Positions 58,595 through 64,000 of a stretch of 64,000 nt of DNA are shown one piece after another. Made by a program: the position numbers and the translations under genes. Below the pieces are notes generated by a model. It had not been told where the DNA came from. It worked only from the letters and a program-made list of their open reading frames with translations, and made no database searches. Positions within the stretch are counted from its first letter, which is position 1. Each line of letters begins with the position of its first letter. Source of the stretch: Geobacteraceae bacterium (lineage in GTDB: Bacteria; Desulfobacterota; Desulfuromonadia; Geobacterales; Geobacteraceae); contig WSYB01000025.1 in the NCBI GenBank assembly GCA_009773645.1, forward strand, positions 46,468 through 110,467, read 5' to 3'.

Positions 58595-58868
58595 AGATCC
58601 CCTGTGTCTGCAGTTAAATGCGTTTCAACCCCCTTCCCCTTTATCGCCACTTAACCAACCCACCCGTTGATTCCTTCAACCAGCCGTGTATCGCCGGCCG
58701 CCGCCGTTTGATGTTTTAGTCCGGTCGAAAAATTATTTGTTGAGAATTAACAAATTCTTATGTTATGTTAAGAATTATTTAATTGTTGAGAAGAGTCAAG
58801 GCAGTCGGGAAAATGATATTTGAGCTCCTCCCTTTAACTTCCAATCCTTTCGACAGAGGGGATGTGAA
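58595..58868. other. AT-rich gap with no gene
   Basis: About 270 bases, nothing coding. A locally AT-rich part (58730-58800) has inverted and repeated words (TTGTTGAGAATTAACAA, TTAAGAATTATTTAATTGTTGAGAA), which could include a promoter for the following gene. Confidence 0.5.
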
Positions 58869-61847
58869 ATGTCGGTAAAACTCCGTAACACGTTTTTTCT
58901 GCTGTTTGCGCTGTCGGGATTCTCCGGCCTTATCTATGAATCGATATGGACCCACTACCTGAAGCTTTTTCTGGGACATGCCGCGTATGCTCAAACCCTG
59001 GTTCTGGCCATATTTATGGGGGGAATGGCCGCAGGTTCCTGGCTCTGCAGCCGTTGTTCCACCCGCAGTAATAAGCTTCTCTTGGGTTACGCGCTTGCGG
59101 AAGGAATAATCGGCCTGTTCGCACTGTTCTTTCACAGCGCTTTCGATCAGCTCATTCAGCTCTCCTATACGGCGGTCATCCCGAATCTGGCCGCACCTGC
59201 GGCCGTCACCGCATATAAATGGGCGCTTTCAACTGTGCTGATCCTTCCCCAGTCGGTTCTGCTCGGCTCCACCTTCCCTTTAATGAGCTCTGCAATATTA
59301 CGGATGTTTCCCCAAAACCCCGGTCGATCAGTCTCCATCCTTTACTTTACAAACAGCATCGGGGCGTCAATCGGTGTATTGGTGAGCGGCTTCATGCTCA
59401 TTCGGCTGGTTGGCCTGCCCGGGACAATAAAAGTGGCAGGATTAATCAACATAGCCTTGGCCATAGTCGTCTGGATGCTGGCCAGAGATTGCAAGGATGG
59501 AACCCGCGTCGAAGCCGGGTCTGGCAGATCAAGGGAAAAACCTGTCAACGTCGGCTGGTACCGGTTTCTGTTGGCCGTCTCGCTTGTGACGGGGGCCTCC
59601 TCGTTTATTTATGAGGTAGGCTGGATCAGGATGCTGTGCCTTGTTCTGGGGAGCTCGACCCATGCTTTCGAGCTGATGCTCAGTGCATTCATCTTTGGTC
59701 TTGCCTGCGGAGCGTTATGGATACAACGCCACTTGGACTCTATCAGTAATCCGAGACGGTTTCTTGCCCTGATACAGATCATCATGGGTATTCTTGCCCT
59801 ATCTACGCTCCCTCTTTACGAAAACACCTTTGCAGTCATCAAATGGCTGCTGATGACGCTAAGCAAGACAAACACGGGATACACGCTGTTCAATCTGTCC
59901 AGCCACGCCATCGCACTGGCGGTCATGCTGCCTCCGACCTTTTGCGCAGGCATTACTCTGCCGCTCATCACCTATACCCTGCTTAAGGAGGGCCATGGCG
60001 AACGGAGCATCGGAGCCGTCTATGCGGTCAATACCGTCGGAGCGATCATCGGCGTTTTCTTTGCCATCCATTTCGGGATGCCGGTGTTGGGGCTGAAAGG
60101 GTTGATCACTCTCGGCGCCGCTCTGGATATGGTGGTTGGATTGGCGTTGCTGTGGGGGTTGGTGGCGAAATACGACGGCAAGCTGATGCCGACCGCCATA
60201 ACCGTCGTATGCATGTGCAGCGCTGCCGCAACCCTGATGTTTGTGGACCTGGATCCGTACAAAATGGCATCCGGGGTTTACCGTAACGGCAGCCTGATCG
60301 ATCCGGAAAAATACCGGATCATGTACCATAAGGACGGCAAAACCGCAACGGTGAGTCTGTCCTTTAGCAGCAACGGGATACTGAGCATCCGGACCAACGG
60401 CAAACCGGACGCGGCAATCAATATGATGCCCGGGAGAAAGGCAACCCCGGATGAGGCAACCATGATCCTTAGCGCAGCAATTCCCATGGCGCTTCATCCT
60501 CAGGCCAGGACGGTAGCGACCGTAGGTCTGGGTTCGGGTCTCACCACTCATACCATGCTGTGCAACCCCCTGCTGGATCTGGTGGATACGGTGGAAATCG
60601 AGCGGGGAATGGTTGAAGCGGCAAAGAACTTCGGCCACCGTGTATATTTAGCCTTCAAGGACCCGCGCAGCAAGATCCATATAGACGACGCGAAGACCTT
60701 CTTTTCATCACACAAAAAGTCGTACGACATTATCGTATCCGAGCCGTCAAATCCATGGGTCAGTGGGGTGGCGGGTCTTTTCTCGGAAGAGTTCTACCGT
60801 TTGATCAATCGTCATCTGACCAATAACGGCTTATTTGTCCAGTGGATTCCGCTCTATGAGGTGGACATAAATCTGGTCGTGTCTGTATTGAAGGCGGTGT
60901 CAGCGAATTTTTCAGACTTCGTTGTCTATGCGCCCAACGACGGTGAGGTTATCATCATTGCCGGCAACGGTACCATTCCCCGCCTTGACGCGCGGGTACT
61001 GGCGATTCCGGAAATCGCCCGGGCACTGAAAAGGATAGGTGTCAAAAGCATTCAGGATCTTGAAATCCGCAAGGTGGGGAACAAACAGGTCCTCAACAGA
61101 CTGCTTGAGACGTACCCGATCCGCGCCAATTCAGACTATTACCCGGTCCTTGACCAGAACGCGGCACGCGCCCGGTTTCTGCAAAACTATGCGACGGAAC
61201 TGCAACGGTTCACCCATGATCCGCTTCCCACCCTGGAAATGCTGGCGGGTAACGGGTCATCGTGGGAGAATACAGACATCACACCCTCGCCGTTTTTTTA
61301 TAAATCCAAAGCAGCCTTTAAGGCGATGGTTCTGCGGGACTACCTCCTCCACGGAGACTTCGGACCTCGTTACCGGGATATTCCGATGGAAATCAAGCAG
61401 GAGGCCGTGCAGCTCAGGCAGCTTTTCCATGAGCGCCGCTATGAAGCGGAACCGAACGTCAGGATGGACTCGCTGGCAGAAATTGGACAGATAATTCCGT
61501 ATTTGAGGCCGAGTGAATTGGAATCCGTCTGGAAAACCCTGGAAACGGGGCCAGGTGCCCCCTTCCTTACCCCGGAGGAGAGAGAGCTGGTTTCGTTATT
61601 CAAGGCCGTAGGGAAGAGGGATGCCAGGGCAATGGCAAACGTTGCAAAAAAATTCCTGGAGAACCGGCGTGATGCCCCGCACAAAGCGGTTGAATATGCC
61701 GTAGCCGCAGGGATGCTGGGTTTCCTGACGCAAGGGGATAAAGAGAAGGCCCTCCGGCTATGGTCCGATTACCGGCCAACGACGTTTGAAAATAACAAGT
61801 CTGATCTGCTGTTTCGCCTCCTTGCTGCTAATAGCGCAACGTCCTGA
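58869..61847 (+). CDS. Membrane-fused spermidine-synthase-like protein
   Basis: A 992-residue protein. The first 440 residues hold a dozen or so membrane helices in two groups (about 1-220 and 225-450), followed by a spermidine-synthase-like Rossmann domain (about 530-690): VATVGLGSGLTTHTML, VDTVEIERGMVEAA, IHIDDAKTF and IIVSEPSNPWVSG. The motif set matches aminopropyltransferases, whose substrate is decarboxylated SAM. The last 290 residues form helical repeats of no identified family. Fusions of a transporter-like membrane part to SpeE occur widely; activity and product are not known. AGAGGGG lies before the ATG. Confidence 0.86.
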   Translation: MSVKLRNTFFLLFALSGFSGLIYESIWTHYLKLFLGHAAYAQTLVLAIFMGGMAAGSWLCSRCSTRSNKLLLGYALAEGIIGLFALFFHSAFDQLIQLSYTAVIPNLAAPAAVTAYKWALSTVLILPQSVLLGSTFPLMSSAILRMFPQNPGRSVSILYFTNSIGASIGVLVSGFMLIRLVGLPGTIKVAGLINIALAIVVWMLARDCKDGTRVEAGSGRSREKPVNVGWYRFLLAVSLVTGASSFIYEVGWIRMLCLVLGSSTHAFELMLSAFIFGLACGALWIQRHLDSISNPRRFLALIQIIMGILALSTLPLYENTFAVIKWLLMTLSKTNTGYTLFNLSSHAIALAVMLPPTFCAGITLPLITYTLLKEGHGERSIGAVYAVNTVGAIIGVFFAIHFGMPVLGLKGLITLGAALDMVVGLALLWGLVAKYDGKLMPTAITVVCMCSAAATLMFVDLDPYKMASGVYRNGSLIDPEKYRIMYHKDGKTATVSLSFSSNGILSIRTNGKPDAAINMMPGRKATPDEATMILSAAIPMALHPQARTVATVGLGSGLTTHTMLCNPLLDLVDTVEIERGMVEAAKNFGHRVYLAFKDPRSKIHIDDAKTFFSSHKKSYDIIVSEPSNPWVSGVAGLFSEEFYRLINRHLTNNGLFVQWIPLYEVDINLVVSVLKAVSANFSDFVVYAPNDGEVIIIAGNGTIPRLDARVLAIPEIARALKRIGVKSIQDLEIRKVGNKQVLNRLLETYPIRANSDYYPVLDQNAARARFLQNYATELQRFTHDPLPTLEMLAGNGSSWENTDITPSPFFYKSKAAFKAMVLRDYLLHGDFGPRYRDIPMEIKQEAVQLRQLFHERRYEAEPNVRMDSLAEIGQIIPYLRPSELESVWKTLETGPGAPFLTPEERELVSLFKAVGKRDARAMANVAKKFLENRRDAPHKAVEYAVAAGMLGFLTQGDKEKALRLWSDYRPTTFENNKSDLLFRLLAANSATS

Positions 61848-62371
61848 CGGTATTTTTGTTCTGCCTGAATATGTCAGGATCATGAAGAGATCGCCTTTGT
61901 ACGGTAATAGTCCCGCTTTATTTATTCTTGCCGGATAGCAAATAGGTTGCTGCTTCTCAAGCTGCATGAAAAGGCCACCGCTTTTCCCCGTTTAATTACT
62001 TTCCCACTTTTAACCTATCAGCAAAATCAAAGTCCATTTCAAAGCGTATATTTTCTAAGCATGTCAACCTAGAGTTGACCGATGTACACAATGGTTGCAA
62101 AGAAAGCCAGGCATGATAAATGCACAATTAGAAATCCATTAATAATATGCATTTATGGATTATAAATAAAAAGCTAATAATTTTAATTTGTTAATTTACA
62201 TAAGATCGCAAAAATCAATTACGTTATTTAGCGTAAATGCCATTGAAATCTAAGTAAAACCTTGCAGCAGGACAAGAAAACGTTAACCATTTATAATTTT
62301 TTCCGCTCTTCGTTAGATCATCAGAAAATTAATTTAACTCTGTTTGCGACTTGTTTCATAGGGGGTGCAGC
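61848..62371. other. AT-rich gap before the cytochrome gene
   Basis: About 520 bases with no gene. Much of it (62020-62340) is strongly AT-rich. At 62110-62123 GG and GC are spaced as in a sigma-54 -24/-12 element (AGGCATGATAAATGCA), but three positions differ from consensus, so this is weak. No riboswitch of the c-di-GMP (GEMM) type was recognised. Confidence 0.45.
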
Positions 62372-64000
62372 TTGAACAGGCACGAGAATAATAAGGGTAA
62401 ACTCATGTTAGGGATAATTTCACTGGCAATCGTGTTTATCTTTGGAGGATCTGCAGAGGCGATCCAGTGTTACGACTGCCACGGGACACGGAGCACCGGG
62501 GATTATCGGCCCGTGGACGCTACCTACCGGAATATTTCCACCGGGGGATTCCGGGGAAGCCACCGCGGCCATCTCCCTGTGCCCGTGAACAACGCGACCG
62601 GCTCTGCCCCCTGCGCCAAATGTCATCCGGGAAGCGACAAATATGGTACCGGCCACCGGGACGGCAAGATCAAGCTCGCCTTCAACATCAATTCATCTCC
62701 GCTAGCGGCGAGATATATCAACCGGACCTCCGCGCTCAGTAACTGGTCCTCTGTATTCCCACAGACCCCCACCCCCACCCTCGGAACCTGCTCCAGCGTA
62801 AACTGTCACTTTGAATCGCCTACCCCCCAATGGGGGAGTCCGCGGCTTGCAGCCCCCGGCGGATGCGATGTCTGCCACGGTGCTCCGCCAAATGACGGAA
62901 GTCATGGCGGACATTTCAATGTATTTTCCTCCGCTTCCGGCCGACTGCTGGAAAATATCTGCGTTAAATGCCATAGCGACCATTCCACCTTTGCCCATGT
63001 AACCAGCGCCGGCAAGAGGAAGCCTCAATTCCTCCCGAGCCAGAACCCGACGCATACGGGCACCTGCACCAACCTTTACTGCCACAGCAACGCACTCCCC
63101 TTCGATAAGGCCGCAAGCTACAAAAAACCTGCGTGGGGGGGAAGTTCTCTCGTCTGCACTTCATGCCATGACAGCTCCGGTTCATCGACAGGGCTGAGCG
63201 GCAGGCATGGGAAACATACGGACAGCTCATCCTATGGGTTTGTCTGTGAAAGGTGCCACAGCGGTACAGTCACGGGTAACGATACCGTAGGGAACAAATC
63301 CCTGCATGTGAACTTCAGCAAGGATGTGGGCTTCACGGATGGCGGTGAGTACAACAATGGCGGGACAAAAGGCTGCAACGGCACCTACTGCCACAGTGAC
63401 GCTCGGGGACATGCCCCGACCGTGCCGGTAAAATGGTCCGACACCACAAATATGGAGTGTTTCTCCTGCCATAAGGGGCGATCCACAAGAGCCGGCGATC
63501 CGACGCCACAGACTTCGGACAGCACATTTGCCAATTGTACCTCGATATTCGGCGTATGGAGCAGTGCGAAAGGGTACTGCACCCCCAGCCTGACCATGGA
63601 TTCCAATGCCCATCACCGCCTGGTGGGGGCACAGTGGGTCAGAAAGTATCCCTGCTACTACTGCCACAACGCCACCGTGGACGTTATGGGAAACATCAAG
63701 GACCGCGCAAAGCATGTGGACAAAACAGTTGACATTAAGATAGCCAGCCAGTGGGAAATCGGCAACCGGCCGAAGCCGACCTACAACCCGGTGACCAAGG
63801 AGTGCAACAATATCTACTGCCACAGCGACGGCACCAGTGACCCGGATGTCATCCGTCTGGCCGCCTGGACCGACCCCAGGATGGAGTGCAACTCGTGCCA
63901 CGGTCACCCGAGAGGGACTTGTATCGGCTGTCACAACGGCACACGGAAGTTCCTGTTAAACAACATCTCTACGGTTCTCTCTGTACGTACCGCCTGGCCG
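62372..64000 (+). CDS. Multiheme c-type cytochrome, CX4CH/CXXCH family, 5' part
   Basis: The frame is open to the window edge (543 codons). A Sec signal ends near GGSAEA, before the first heme motif CYDCH. Visible heme sites include ten CXXCH (CYDCH, CAKCH, CDVCH, CVKCH, CTSCH, CERCH, CFSCH, CYYCH, CNSCH, CIGCH) and four CX4CH (CSSVNCH, CTNLYCH, CNGTYCH, CNNIYCH). The CX4CH and CXXCH motifs alternate, the mark of a Geobacter outer-surface cytochrome family used for extracellular electron transfer. The start is probably TTG 62372: GGGGGTG stands in front and it gives a charged n-region (NRHENNKGK). The ATG at 62405 would start inside the hydrophobic core with no charge. Whether the CX4CH sites bind heme is unknown. 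Confidence 0.93.
   Translation, partial: MNRHENNKGKLMLGIISLAIVFIFGGSAEAIQCYDCHGTRSTGDYRPVDATYRNISTGGFRGSHRGHLPVPVNNATGSAPCAKCHPGSDKYGTGHRDGKIKLAFNINSSPLAARYINRTSALSNWSSVFPQTPTPTLGTCSSVNCHFESPTPQWGSPRLAAPGGCDVCHGAPPNDGSHGGHFNVFSSASGRLLENICVKCHSDHSTFAHVTSAGKRKPQFLPSQNPTHTGTCTNLYCHSNALPFDKAASYKKPAWGGSSLVCTSCHDSSGSSTGLSGRHGKHTDSSSYGFVCERCHSGTVTGNDTVGNKSLHVNFSKDVGFTDGGEYNNGGTKGCNGTYCHSDARGHAPTVPVKWSDTTNMECFSCHKGRSTRAGDPTPQTSDSTFANCTSIFGVWSSAKGYCTPSLTMDSNAHHRLVGAQWVRKYPCYYCHNATVDVMGNIKDRAKHVDKTVDIKIASQWEIGNRPKPTYNPVTKECNNIYCHSDGTSDPDVIRLAAWTDPRMECNSCHGHPRGTCIGCHNGTRKFLLNNISTVLSVRTAWP

Noticed and set aside
62108..62123. Sigma-54 type promoter before the cytochrome
   Set aside because: GG and GC spacing fits, but three other consensus positions fail; kept only as a remark.

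Overview
The window is bacterial chromosome spanning the replication origin of a Geobacter/Geotalea-type deltaproteobacterium (Desulfuromonadales). The assignment rests on three things: a large CX4CH/CXXCH multiheme cytochrome at the right edge, a heme operon with fused cobA-hemD plus cytochrome assembly genes, and abundant PAS kinases and c-di-GMP proteins next to rpmH-dnaA-dnaN-recF-gyrB-gyrA. No rRNA, tRNA, CRISPR array, insertion sequence or prophage is visible.

Layout. 1-3144: end of a probable macro-domain protein, a PilZ protein, a membrane PAS-GGDEF-EAL protein. 3278-9133: a cold-shock block of two near-identical csp genes (each with a matching terminator) and an RhlE-type helicase, interleaved with a CoA-binding protein, a GH15 glucoamylase-like enzyme and a LigB-type dioxygenase. 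9299-17382 (minus): an MBL-fold hydrolase, then the tetrapyrrole operon, transcribed sirC-like -> ccsB -> hemA -> hemC -> cobA/hemD -> hemB, with repeat elements in most of its gaps. 17642-19739 (plus): thioredoxin, TlpA-like reductase, membrane-anchored M28 peptidase. 20282-26503: an unusual set comprising a papain/alpha-beta-hydrolase fusion, a small lipoprotein, a small exported protein, a response regulator with a degenerate GGDEF domain, and an exported PDZ protein with about eleven GGDDxY-type repeats.

26957-30900 is an accessory segment, AT-rich in its first three kilobases: a deoxyribosyltransferase/TIR-like protein, an HNH endonuclease, 0.8 kb of noncoding DNA, a HicB-like gene with a replaced end and an orphan MNT nucleotidyltransferase. 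It abuts the conserved origin block: rsmG, mnmG, a perfect parS palindrome, mnmE, yidC, yidD, rnpA, rpmH (minus), then dnaA, dnaN, recF, gyrB, gyrA (plus). DnaA-box-like sites lie on both sides of dnaA. No parA/parB is present beside rsmG.

46910-58594 (plus): a HEAT-like protein bracketed by related inverted repeats, gpsA, four consecutive histidine-kinase proteins with no DNA-binding output domain, and an ABC-2 type ATPase without its permease. 58869-64000: a membrane-fused spermidine-synthase-like protein, an AT-rich gap and the 5' part of the multiheme cytochrome.

The most interesting items are the papain/hydrolase fusion neighbourhood, the HNH plus TIR-like pair, a two-hairpin dispersed repeat that supplies the C-terminus of CcsB, and the parS site without parAB. 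All functions are inferred from reading the sequence; no database search was run.
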